Origin: Paramecium tetraurelia
Lineage: Eukaryota; Ciliophora; Oligohymenophorea; Peniculida; Parameciidae
Assembly: GCF_000165425.1 (NCBI RefSeq)
Contig: NW_001799067.1
Span: 6,867-70,866, forward strand
Direction: 5' to 3'
Length of the DNA stretch: 64,000 bases
Part shown: in pieces, positions 48,831 through 62,011 of the stretch
How the letters are laid out: every line of letters starts with the position of its first letter
Numbering within the stretch: the first letter of the stretch is position 1
Position numbers and translations under genes: made by a program
The notes under the pieces: generated by a model
Databases searched by the model: none
What the model saw: the letters and a program-made list of their open reading frames with translations, nothing else
Told to the model about the DNA's origin: nothing

Positions 48831-50069
48831 CCAAATATTCAATAATTTTTTTTATGATAATAATTGCAATATTGCAAAATAGTATTTTCATAAAATTTAT
48901 AACTATATTGAAATCTTCAAGAAAATCTCTGAGAAACAAATTGAGTTCTATATCAATTAGAACAAATGTGTGTGTATTAAAATTAGCAATTTATTATTCT
49001 TTTACAAATTCAGTTTTTTATAAATCTCTACTAGACAATAAATTCTATCAAAATGTTACTTCCTCTGATTCAAATTACCATAATAATCTAAAATTATTGG
49101 TAAGTAAATGATTTAACTATAGATCTAAATTAAAAATTGTATCATATTTTCTTTATTTAAATTTTTAATAATTATCTCATATCATAAGTATTAATTAAAA
49201 CTATTCAAATAGAATAATTTCAAAGTAAAGAATAAGTAATTCAAGACCCAAGCAATTAATTAATATTGAATACCAAAAAGATAATTGATTATAACTAAGT
49301 ACTAAGATTTTATTAATTACTCGTACGGCTTTGTTAAAAAATTAAATACAAATTAAGAAAAACTGAATAAATGAAATTCTTTATTGTTTCAGAATAGAAG
49401 TAGCTATTTTAAAATGGAATATCCAAATTTTTAATTAATTTTAGTCTTTATACACTTTTAGTAATATTTCTGATATAATTATGTTCCCAATCAAATTAAT
49501 TATATTTATTATTAAAAAATTTTATCCTCTTAAGTTGTTAAATTTTGATGTTATAGAATAAGAGACATGATAAGTTGTATTCCTTAATAAGAATAAAAAT
49601 AAACAAAAGAAAGATTAACATCTATTGATTATCATTAATTAAATGAAATATGTGAATATATACATAATATTGTATTCTATATTGTACTTTATGCAATCTA
49701 TATATATATTTTTAATGTACTTGTGGTATATTTTCAAGTAATCTAAGTGAAAGAGAACAGATATAATGATTAAGTTACTACATATTTTATAATTATGTTA
49801 AAAATAAAAGTTAATAGTTTTCCATCAAAGAAGGAAAATTATATTAGATTGTAAAGAGTTGTAAAGATTTTAAGTATTAATTTACAACTTAATGACAGAA
49901 TTTGTGATGCTCTTATTTTTGTTAAACAAAGCTATTGGTTTATAATATGTCTGAACATAATACGTAATATAACAGATGATTAACCAATTAGCTGTTAAAA
50001 TTGAGATTGTATTTAAGTCTGTTCTTGCCAAGATAGATATTTTCATTGAATAAATAATATTTTGAAAAA
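48831..50069. other. gene-poor AT-rich stretch
   Basis: One frame at 48854-49111 (85 codons, MIIIAILQNSIFIKFITIL) is free of all three stop triplets but has the composition expected of random AT-rich DNA, so I do not call it. Nothing else was recognised before the Cys-rich gene at 50070. Confidence 0.4.
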
Positions 50070-51903
50070 ATGTAATTGATATTTCTATTCTTCTTGATTC
50101 AATGGATTAAATGTTGGAATGTTATAACTTCAAAAAAAATCATTGAGTCAATTAAGAATGACTCATTGATTTTAGAGGAGGATTATTTGATTGTGGCAAA
50201 TGGAAGCTATTCAATAAAATATGAGGGAGTGAAGGGGTATAGGAGATTACATATTATGTTTGATGCAAAATCAAATTTTAGTTAAGTAGAGATACTAATT
50301 AAGGTTAATGGTATTAAGAGAAATTTTCTGGTTGTAGAAAAAGATTTTACGGAATACCATATAGAATTTGAGCATTAGGCCCCCAATATAATAATACAGT
50401 TCATTCTTAGTGATTAAATATAATTTTCAATAAGGAACTTTAACTTATTTATTGATGAATGTCCATAGAATTGCAAATATTGTTTATCTGGATTTTGTGA
50501 ACTTTAGATATTAGATTAATGTGAAAAATTAAGATTTAAAGATTTATGCGTTGATGAATGCCCTAAAGGATATATAGCTGAGTTTAGAGAATGCATAAAG
50601 ACAAGTATATAATTTGAAATAAATGAGGTTTAAATTAACTGGGTTTAAATTAAAAGTCTGTAAAAAATGATTTTGGATTAACTAAGAAATTTGGAGAAAA
50701 TTAAGAATTACTAATTGATTTTTAATAAAATTTTGAAGGATATTTGGAAATATTGTTTAATTGTTATGGCAAATAGGAGGAACACTATAATTCGATTTTA
50801 AAGATTTCAAAAGAAAATGATCAACCTGAAACTATTCATCCTTTTCTCCCTATGTATTATAACACTTAATCATATAAATATTGTAAGCCAAGGTTCGAAT
50901 TAGATTGCATTTAGGTGAAGGGTTACTTTAAGATGGAATTTTAAGAACAAAACAACATTACTATTTATAGTTATTCAAAAAGTGTTGAGAATCCTGGATA
51001 TTGGATTATTGAAGAGATTAAACTATATGATAAAGAAATAAAATCTTATGATTGTCCAATCTACGAATGTGTATAGTGTTCATTTAACAAAGTATGTAGT
51101 AAATGCAATCAAAATTTGTATTTATATGAAAATTAATGCATAAAATAATGTCCTTATTATACAATATAAAAAGATACTTAATGCATCACTATTGATGAAG
51201 AATAACAATGTATTTTCTTTAATAATTATTTAAGATGTTAGTTTTCTTGTAAAATTAGTATCTCCATTTCAGAAATTTTAAGAAATTTTTGGCCAAAAAA
51301 CTTTTGACATGAAGGAATTGATTAGTTTTAGATATGAAAATCGGACTACTTTTATTGGAGGAGGCTTGAAAGACAGTTGGCGACGGACTACTTTCACAAA
51401 ATAATTAAATCTTGGAAAACATTACTAAATTAGATTGATGTTTAACATATCAATTGAGAATTCTACTTCAGATTCAGATTGCTTCACTTACACAATAGAT
51501 GGCAAAACATTTTTAGTGCATAAGAATGTATCTTACGTTGATCGTACACTTTATCATAATAAGAATATCCTTAATATGAATTTAGGATGTAAAATCTCGA
51601 GTAATGGTAGATGTGTAATTTCTAATTATTATTTTATGACTATGAAAGTAAGAATCTGAAATAATTTAGTGTTCTCCACTTTGTCTCTAATGTGTGGGCT
51701 CACTAGCATAAGATTGTAGAGCATTTCAAAAAGATATAGAAAGATTTGATTATTCAAAATTAAAATGCATAGATGGTTACTACTTAGATGAGAATGGATG
51801 TCAAAAATGTTCTTTTGGTTGCTTAACTTGTGAATCTTACAACTAGTGTTTAAAATGCAAAGATGATAAGGATGGACAGTTTTATTGTTCACCTTACAAC
51901 TGA
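50070..51903 (+). CDS. secreted cysteine-rich (furin-like repeat) protein, 585 aa
   Basis: A signal peptide (MQLIFLFFLIQWIKCW) is followed by alternating beta-rich modules and short Cys-rich furin-like units: DECPQNCKYCLSGFCE, CVDECPKGYIAEFREC, YECVQCSFNKVCSKCNQN, and CSPLCLQCVGSLAQDCR, ending CSFGCLTCESYNQCLKCK before the TGA. Spacing C-x2-C...C-x2-C is typical of growth-factor-receptor-type units. No transmembrane helix or GPI-like end is present, unlike the larger gene at 53142, whose extracellular part it resembles. It is either a secreted protein or a paralogue truncated before its membrane domain. Introns of 29 (50628-50656), 25 and 22 nt give 586 codons. Confidence 0.75.
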
Positions 51904-52011
51904 TTTTTAATGTTAATTGTTTATTTTAAAAAATCTGAATTATATTTTAAAGGTTTATATATATCCATATAGAGGTGGTATAATAATAAATAAATAAAAT
52001 TAATAAGACAT

Positions 52012-52823
52012 TCATTTTTTATTATTACTAAATATTTTATTATTGATTCTTATATAATTTTGACATTTGATTGTGGATTACTTGCTAAATCTGTCTGTGT
52101 TTTGAGGGGATTTGTAAGATGGAATAGATAAGGCTGAATTCTTCTGTACATCACTTAAGTTCAATTTAAGTTAAGATTAAGCAATGTAAGATGGATTTGA
52201 ATTGCCAACATAATGTCTATGTAAAGGTGGTAAGATTTTCCTTTCATTATTTTACTTTTTGTATGGTCTCGGTTGTAATTATTCATCGCTCATTTATTAA
52301 TCTTAGTTGTATTGATGATTGAGCTAGATCAATTGAGATACTAATTTTGATCTCTTTTCTACAGTTAATCTGTGATTCTAAGTAATTGAAGATGACTTAC
52401 ATTGATTTGAAATTGCAAAGAATTTCTGTCCTGACAATAAGAGAGATATCTCAACAATCTGACAAAGTCAGTAGAATAATAATTGGACTCTTTGGCTTGT
52501 TCTCTCATTTTTCTCATCATTTCTCTAAAAGCTATTTAAATATTTTAATTTACATTGTGTAGCCTATTCATCGTACATAATGTGTTTAAATTCTTCTAAT
52601 TCAATAGATTCTAATAATATAGACATAGAGATACTGTTATTGTCTTTATCTGCTTTCTCAAAAAAACCTCTAAGCAAATTGATGTTGATCGGATAGCCGT
52701 TCTTGAGAAACATGGAGTACAACTCTTCAATTTCGAGTGTCTCTACAAATCTATATGGGTAGAGTTACTTGATTAATCTCTGTCGATTAAACGAAATGTG
52801 TTTGTGACAACATTGTCATTCAT
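52012..52823 (-). CDS. EF-hand protein, 244 aa
   Basis: MNDNRLIKQLYPYRFVETLE opens the protein. Residues ~35-70 form a helix-loop-helix with GFFEKADKDNNSISMSILLE, whose loop DKDNNSISMSIL has acidic and polar ligands at EF-hand positions 1, 3 and 5 but no Glu at 12. A helical stretch (SFREMMRKMREQAKESNYYS, DFVRLLRYLSYCQD) follows, then a polar Ser/Gln/Asn-rich tail. Introns of 32, 22 and 23 nt restore exactly 245 codons. The 32-nt intron directly after the fourth codon decides the N-terminus. Calcium binding by one atypical EF-hand is possible, not assured. It lies convergently between the two Cys-rich genes. Confidence 0.68.
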
Positions 52824-53141
52824 TATTTCACGTGATGATTTCAAATACTACAATTTAACTTTGGATTGACATCGAGAATTGAACCATTATTTGGATTGCA
52901 CTGAATGGAGTATTTGATCAGATGGTGGTAATATCATTAATATAATTATTGGAACAAGTATATTTCTATGTAAATTAAAAAAAAATAATTACTCAAATGG
53001 TAAGAAGCGAATATTCAAATTTTAATAGTTGGTGTCTTCGATGATGAAATTGATTATAATATGACAACAGAATTTATCAATATAATTTTAGTATATCTCT
53101 CTAGATTGATGTAATATGGATTTATTTATATAAATAACATA

Positions 53142-56100
53142 ATGAAATAGCTGTAATTGCTAGTTTTATCCATCCTTATGATGAAAATTCATTGTGGTAC
53201 TAGTTATCATCCGATCTTTAGGTTGGGAACTTTTTTAATCAGAGTTAATGGAAAGTTCAACATTTCATTTGTGGACCAATTCCAACAACATCCCTTCATC
53301 GAATTTGTTACTCGTTTGCGACTTATAACCAACTCTCAATTCAAAAATACTTTAAGGTGATATTTCTCTAACTCGTAATATCTTAATGTCTCCAATTAGA
53401 GGATTTAGTAAAATAAGAATCAGTTTCGATATCTACTATTTTGGTTTATGGAATTCTGTAGAGGCATTAACTGTATATGCCAACAGTTTGTTAGTGCATT
53501 ATGAAACTCCAAATAACAGTTAATTAGAAGACTATCCAATGAGATTTTGTATGTCAAGACCTTTTGGGAGATCGAATTCTGAAAAAATATCAAGAATAGA
53601 TTAAGCAATATCATTTAATGATCCTTAATTAAACATTGAGATTGTTCATGAGTAATATACTACTGGTTTGAACAGCGATTATGGAATAACAAATTTTGTA
53701 TTATAAGTCTTTTATTGTGACGATCTTTGTGAAGAATGTGATGAATATAAATGCTTGACATGTAAGTTAGGATATGAATTGATAAAATCATAATGTAGAT
53801 GCAATCCATTTATACATTATTCATTTTTTAATCCAGATTTGTAATGTCTTTATGAATGTCCAATTGATCATGTGCCTGATGAGAATGGTGTTTGTTAATT
53901 GGCAACAATAAACAATATCTATATGGATTTGGATTAGGATAACTTCAATATTTACAAATTCCAATATATTCCTGATAAATATTATAGTTCTATTTAATTG
54001 ATGACGCAAACTATTGGAACAAAGAGCGTGGCTGGTATGTTTGGTAATACAGACAAAATTGTGTATAATGACCTTTCATTACCTGCAAATGGGTAATATG
54101 AGATGAGATTTACATTGTACATGACTGGTCAAATGGGTAGTATGATGCTAGAAGAAATATTAATTAAATTCAATTAGTTTGTGGTCGTCAAGATACAAGA
54201 CTTTCAATTAGTTTTCTTATTCTCATACTTTAAGCAGGGTAATAGAGTAACACCTAAAGAAATTTGCAATTCTCCTGACTATTAATAATGTAAGTCATAC
54301 TCAATTTATATAAAATTTGATCTGGTAGAAACAGTCAATGAAATCGAATTCGATTCTAAATTTAGATTAAATAAGGCATCACGGAAATGGGGAATCAGAG
54401 ATTTCGTAATTAATGAGTATTAAATGACTAGTAATCAAATGAATTGCTTAAATAATTGTTATACTTGTAAATTCAATAAACTGAATATCTGTTTATCTTG
54501 TATGGGCAGTAGAAATCTATTTAAGGGGATGTGTATTGATTAATGCCCAGATTATACAAGTGCGATCAACAATGTTTGTGTTGATTCACAAATAGTCAAT
54601 AACAATTAGGAGTATCTGACCAATATGTTTCATGATTTGAATCATCAATACTTGGAGTCTTATTCAAATAAATTAAGTTTGAAATCATATACCTACTTTA
54701 TGAACAAGATAATTTTAGGTGGACTAAATTTTTGGAGCAATGAACAGGTGATACATAAATTGAAAAACAAGAGACCATTTTACAAAATAAAATTAGATTT
54801 CAAGTTAGTATTCATTGATTCAAAGAACAATCAAATTTAATTTAGAACAAGTGTAAATTCTGAAATTCCAACATATTCATTATTTGGAAGTGGAGTTTCA
54901 GTTGGTAATCAAATTGGTTAATCTGAGATTGAGGTGATTTAGAGTGTCAGTTATATGAAATCATTCTAATCCACTAATGAATTATCAGTGCAATTACACT
55001 GCATTAGAAATATTGACAGTGAGGCATATTGTGGGATATATGATTATAGGATTATCATTTGGACTTGTTAGGGCAATTGTTTAGAATGTGACGAAAATGG
55101 AAATTGTTTGAATTAAATAGATACTATAAGTACTGACTTCAATGGATGTAAGCTTGGATATTATATGAATAATAATGGGGAGTGTCTTATTTGTGATATT
55201 GGATGCAGTAGTTGTAATGGACACTCAGATTGTATTACATGTCTAGATGGATATGAATTGAGAAATAAAATATGCTATTGTTCGTCTCTAAAGGATGTGA
55301 TTGAATATTGTTCACAAACTAATTGCTTTCATAATTGTCAGACCTGTTTAAATGATAGAGTAGATGTTGGTGTAATACGTCCCAAACATCCCAATAATTG
55401 TTTATCTTGTGATGAATCCAAGAATTTATGGTTGAATGTTAATTAATGCATGTGTCTAGATGGATATTATATGGAGAATTTTAGTTGCTATTTATGCTAT
55501 CCAACATGTAGAAAGTGTTAAGACAGAGCTCGATATTGTTTAGCTTGTCTTCCAGGATAAAATAGAGTATTGGAATCATCCTCTTGTGAATGTCAATTAG
55601 GCTATTTTCAAGAAGATAATGATTTAGTATGTTCTAAATGTTCAGATCTATGTCTTAAGTGCAATTTTACTAAGGATCGATGTAGTTAATGTCATCCTGC
55701 TCACAATAGAATACTTGCAAATGACACTTGTATTTGTATGGATGGGTATTATGAAGTTGGTTAATTGATTTGTTAAAGTAACAATTTCCTATCATTTAAT
55801 AGTGTGTCCTTCTACTTGTAAAACCTGTCTAGATGCTAATACTTGTACCTCATGCCATGATAATCAATTTAGAGTTATGAGTATTAACAATAAATTTTGT
55901 ACATGCTAATCAGGATACTTTCAACGGTCTTCTGTTGTTTGCGGATGTACTCTAATTTATTTAAATCTTAGTGTGCCATATATCATGTCTAGAATGTTCT
56001 AATAACACAAACTAATCCTGTACTAGATGTCCTAGTACTAGGGAACCTCTGATAACAAATAATACTCTTGAGTTCTCTTGTAAATGTAGAAGGGGATATT

Positions 56101-58373
56101 ATGAATCCAATGAAAAGGAATGTTTGAGTTGCAATGATTATGTCAATCCTCCAACTACTCATTACTGCTATTCAAAGTGTGGAGATGGTATTATACAATG
56201 GAAGGAGGATTGCGATGATGGCAATGATAATTATAGAGATAATTGCTATAAGTGTTTAAATGGTAACTCGTTTTGTTTAGATTACACATGCACTGCTTGT
56301 GATGCTGGTCGTTGCACAGCCTGTATCGATGGATTCTATTTAACACAAGATTCTATATGTCTGCCTTGTGATCAAAGTTGCAAGACTTGCATACACTAAT
56401 CGGATAATTGTACTGATTGTATTGTATATTAACCTGATGGATCTGGATGTGTAATCTGTAACCAAGATCAAGGTTATCAAATCTAAGGAGATTAATGTGT
56501 CCATATCTGTGGAGATGGTATCAAAGTTTAGAATGAACAATGCGATGATGGAAATCTAGAGAATAATGATGGTTGTAATCAATAATGTCAAATCGAAGAA
56601 GGTTATTAATGTTAGACTTTATGTGAAAAGATAATCTATCCATCTATTATATTTGAGTAAAATCCCTATGATAATAAATACGATTCATAAAGAATAGTAA
56701 GAATCAAGACAGATTAAAAGGTATCAATATCTGGCAGTATCAATTCAATTATGAAATTCAAAATCAATAATCTAAATTAATACGAAATCTCTATCATCGA
56801 TCTAACATAATACTCTGATTTGTATACTTAATTGTTTCTAGAATTGAACATCCAATTTCAATCAGTAGTTTCAAGTCCTTAATTAATTTGTTAAATAATA
56901 GATCAAGATGCGATCCTCAATTAATAAGGCAATACATTCAAAGAGAAGAATTATGTTACTTCCTTATTGGAATTTCAGGCTCCTTCAAATTCAACGGAGA
57001 GTGCAACTGATGGCTTAATGAAATTGAGTAAGTACATTTTGTACCTGCTCTTTGGATTCGCTGTTTTGGCATTTCTGTTTGGAGGTCTGAATATATTTTG
57101 GAATCTCTTGGATGTTCTGCAATTAGTATCCTACTTACAATTTTTGAATGTGGAATATCCTTACAATGTTAAGAATTATTTTACTATATTTGGATTTGCC
57201 CAATTCGATTATATTAAGCAATATATTAATTTAGAATAATACATTAGTGAATATGTGAATACACCAGATGCAGATCCCAAGTTTCGAGATGAAGGATACT
57301 CTACAGTCTTCTATGTAAACATCATAACAGTTTTGACTGTGTTCATAACTACATTGATCACTTTCATTGGATGTAGAATGCTGTTTTCAACTTTGACTAA
57401 GATTTCACATTCTTTTATTTATGCTCCCATTGATTTACAGGAACAAAGTGTGTGCACATTCTTCATCTACAGAATTACTAGAAACTTATAGCAATCCCTC
57501 TTAAAAATCAATTAGTAATTTATGTCTGGAGTGATTCGCACATTCACGGCAGTTGCCTTTGATTATAACTTAGCTTTGTTTCTGTAAATAAAGGATGTGT
57601 ATTTGAGAGACCCAATCTTATTCTCCAGTTTTATATTTTGCATAATTGCTTTGTTTTTAGAGATGGCATTCATTTACTCGGCAATACTGTTCATGTCAAA
57701 ACCAGATTATGTTTTCAAATAGAGAGTGACACAAAATAATTATGGAGCAATATATGAAGGCGTAAAGTTGGAGAAGAATCCATTCACTTATTACTTCAAC
57801 ATAATCTTATTGATAAAGAAGATGTTATTCATGATGTTTTTAGTTATGTTTTACTCAATGCCTTACATTTAGATTGGATTGGTGTCCTTATTAAACATGG
57901 CGATGGCTGCTTATTTGATAAAAGTGAAACCTCTTGAAGATAAAGATGAATTAATTAAGCAAGTTGGATCTGAGATGATTATTTGGTTAGCAGAATTGTT
58001 TATAATGGGTTTAGCCATTAATGAGTAATCCAATTAATTGGAAGAGAATGGAAAATTGAATTTAGGATGGTTTGTCATAGCATCTACATCCTTTCTTATA
58101 TTGTTTCAATTGTTCATCGATATTAAGTAGCATATCAACTTCTTAATTCATGAATATGCTATAATCAAAAAGTTGATTGATAGAATCAGATTGTTTGTTA
58201 GTAAGTAAGAACCAGAAGAGGAACAAAATATATTCCTTAAGGGAAGAAGAAGACTAGGATTTGAGAACATTACTACATTCAATAATCTCAATAGTACAAA
58301 GAATAATAGATCCACTTGCCATTTTAAATAAGGAAGAGTTGCAACATTTACAGTCAGCTCAAGTAGCAGCTGA
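53142..58373 (+). CDS. giant cysteine-rich multi-pass membrane protein, 1712 aa
   Basis: A signal peptide (MKQLQLLVLSILMMKIHC) leads to a ~1250-residue extracellular region. First come two or three beta-sandwich-like modules separated by small Cys units. Then, from ~54980, a continuous array of furin-like Cys repeats (CDIGCSSCNGHSDCITC, CYPTCRKCQDRARYCLAC, CPSTCKTCLDANTCTSC) appears. Two DUF4215-type units follow: CGDGIIQWKEDCDDGN and CGDGIKVQNEQCDDGN. From ~56990 there are six or seven transmembrane helices (YILYLLFGFAVLAFLFGG, NIITVLTVFITTLITFI, SFIFCIIALFLEMAFIYS, MLFMMFLVMFYSM, IIWLAELFIMGLAI, WFVIASTSFLILFQLFI), then a short cytosolic tail. Introns of 43, 25 and 25 nt give exactly 1713 codons. 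This type is abundant in ciliates; a receptor or adhesion role is inferred. Confidence 0.82.
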
Positions 58374-58452
58374 AATCCATCCTCTTATCTTTTGCTGTGT
58401 GTATATTATTTCATATCTATATATATATATATCAATAGTATCCAAATCATTT

Positions 58453-59527
<1,075 letters not shown>

Positions 59528-59605
59528 ATTTTATGATAAATTAGTTAGATTGATGTTTTTAAAGAATATTTTGAAAAAATAAATAAAATCTTTTTATTTA
59601 TAATC

Positions 59606-60057
59606 ATGGGTGTCGGAAAACCAAGAGGTATGCGAGCGGGAAGAAAGCTCAAAGATCACAGAAGAGTTAATAGATGGGCTGATAAGGAATATAATAAGGC
59701 TATGATTGGATCAAGATATAAAAATCCATTTATGGGTGCATCACATGCTAAGGGATTGGTTGTCGAAAAAATTGGAGTGTAATAATTAAATGATTATTTT
59801 TTAGTGAATCCAAATAACCAAACTCTGCCGTCAGAAAGTGTGTTAGAGTATTGCTCAAGAAAAATGGAAAAAAAATATCAGCCTTCGTTCCAAAGGATGG
59901 TTGCTTGAACTTTTTAAATGAAAACGATGAAGTCACAGTAGCTGGATTCGGAAGAAAGGGACATGCAGTCGGAGATATTCCAGGGGTCAGATTCAAGATC
60001 ATCGCTGTTAAAGGCAAATCTTTACTTGCTTTGTGGTTAGGCAAGGTCGAAAAATGA
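59606..60057 (+). CDS. 40S ribosomal protein S23 (uS12)
   Basis: The decoding-centre protein of the small ribosomal subunit. [100 protein letters not shown] and [20 protein letters not shown] follow the eukaryotic S23 sequence throughout. The conserved KQPNSA loop is intact. Length is 141 residues (family ~143). One 26-nt intron after GV, inside the codon preceding ESKQ, restores 142 codons. This gene is the clearest proof that the intron model and the TAA/TAG = Gln reading used here are right (the Gln of KQPNSA is a TAA). Confidence 0.97.
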
Positions 60058-60096
60058 CAGTACAATAACAATCCATTAAATATATTTATCTAAACC

Positions 60097-61383
60097 TCAC
60101 AATTATTTTTTGATTAAAATGCGCTCTCCTTCATCTTCAAACTCCTTCTTTAATATCCACATACTTTTGAATGATGCCAAATGAGATAAAATTGATCCAC
60201 CTTACCAACTCAATGTGATTCTTTCAGGTGGAGCCCAAATTTTCACCTTATATTTTTATTAATATTGATACCTTAGCCTCTTTTGGAACTAATCTCTTAA
60301 CTTCTCCTATTAATCTTTCTGGGAATCCTTACATCATTGAAGTTCCTCCTGTCAAAACAATTTCACTATATAATGGTTTTCTCAAATCCAAATCAACTTT
60401 CTATATCGAATTTGCCAAAATCTCAGGGATTGCTAAATATTCTTTCTTTTTATATTACAATTCAATTCTAAACCATACTTCTCTGGACACATCAAAATCT
60501 CTGGAGCTCTTTATTTCTCAAAACTCAACTCAATGGTACTATTATCGGGTAACATATATTAATCTTTGATCTTCCTCTCCTCCTAAAACTTGTCTTCTCC
60601 AATCATAGCTGGACTTAAGAAACATCTTTTTTCCTTAACCTTCTTTATAATTTCATATTCTGCCTTTTATGATAATTAACACTCCTTACTGTAGTAGTGA
60701 ATGTGTATCCTGCTCTTCTCAATAAATTATTCAAATTCTCTGTAACATCTCTACCTGCCAGATCAACTCTCTATGCACTGTGTTAAATATAGAATCCGTC
60801 ATAAATTGGAATACTTTAAGAAACTGTGTCTCCAACATCCAGAATTACTCCTGTTGTTTTGCCGCTTGCGAATAGACTGATAACTCCAGATACTGCAAAG
60901 AACAAAGCTGGACAATTATAGCTTTCAAAAAATTGTTTTGCAATCTCCACTTTCTATGATTATGAAGCATATGGCGGTTCAGTCAATAATATTGGACACT
61001 ACAATACAATTGATTATTACTTCTTTGGGATTTCCATGCAATTCCTAAAATGTATATTTCCATAATTAATCCATTTCATTCATGTCTTTAATCACACCTC
61101 TTTAATAAGGGTATTTGATTTTCATCATCCCTCTTGTACTATCTGTAATTTAATTTCCTACATAAAATTCTTGACTATTTGCTACAGGTAAGGCTTTATA
61201 TTTGGGGCGTCCAATACTTAATTATTTTTCAATTTATTTACTATGAATTGAAAATCAATTTTGGTTTGTCATCCCCACCAAATCCAGCCTTCATCTGACT
61301 TGAACCCTATTAATTGATATTTTAGATTTGTTTACCATATCAATTACAATCGAGTTATTAGCAAATATGTCATTGTCCATCAT
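60097..61383 (-). CDS. actin-related protein (Arp1/centractin-like), 377 aa
   Basis: It has the actin fold: IVIDMGSSQMKAGFGGDDKP (phosphate-1 loop), GRPKYKA, RGMMKIKYPYQRGVIKDMNE, VLLTEPP-like segment ILLTEPPYASQSQKVEIAKQ, GKTTGVILDVGDTVSQSIPI (phosphate-2 loop), SAQRVDLAGRDVTENL, EIVLTGGTSMMQGFPERLIG, and APPERITLSWQGGSIL. The length equals actin and Arp1 (~375). The W(I/Q)GGSIL..L..F...W..K.E(Y/F)E..G end is conserved. Divergence from actin is considerable, so it is an Arp. Arp1-like features (PIY.GF, H...R.DLAGRDV) are favoured, but subtype is tentative. Six introns (22-29 nt) give 378 codons. Two adjacent ATGs start it; the upstream one is used. Confidence 0.82.
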
Positions 61384-62011
61384 ATAAATTAAATATAATT
61401 TAATTCATACTTCACATTAATGTGAACATTTAATATGATATCAAATTTCATTTCTTTTTTATTTTTAAGTTTCTTGCTCTTTATTGTATTCCTAAGCACT
61501 TTTGTAATTCAATAAAATATTTATTCAGGAATCATTTAGTAATTCATTTTTTAATTGTACACTCTATGATTTCTATTATCATTCTGTTATTTTCTTATCA
61601 AAATTATCATTCTCAAAATCGAAATCTCCTCCATTAACATTATTTTGAATACCAATTGGAAACTACTTATATTATTTGTATTCTTTATATCATAAACACT
61701 TCTAGCTGATCAAATCTAATCTTGCTATTTACTAAAAGCTTTTCAAAATAAAGAGAGAATAACCCAAGTGTCAGTTAATGTTTTTAATAGGTTTTTTCAT
61801 CATCTTCTTTCGTTTTATATCAAATTCCTAATTTGCAAAATTTAAGTTTTAGAATTAAATTAAACAAAACACCTATGTTAGAATCAAAAATTAAAATTCT
61901 TAAAACAATTTCTCGTTTAATCAATTAAATTAATTATCAAAGAGAATTAAATCGATCATTTTTCAAGTAGACTTTATTTATTTAAAATTATTAAATTATT
62001 TATACTACAAA
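61384..62011. other. intergenic, no gene seen
   Basis: 628 bp between two minus-strand genes. AT-rich with no supportable frame, repeat or RNA gene. It probably holds the Arp promoter and the 3' region of the histidine kinase. Confidence 0.45.

Noticed and set aside
48854-49111. 85-codon + strand frame
   Set aside because: Ile/Lys/Ser-rich translation typical of random AT-rich DNA; no motif, no neighbour support.
51629-51892. 87-codon minus strand frame
   Set aside because: Antisense to the last Cys-rich module of the gene at 50070.
59748-60071. 107-codon minus strand frame
   Set aside because: Antisense to ribosomal protein S23.
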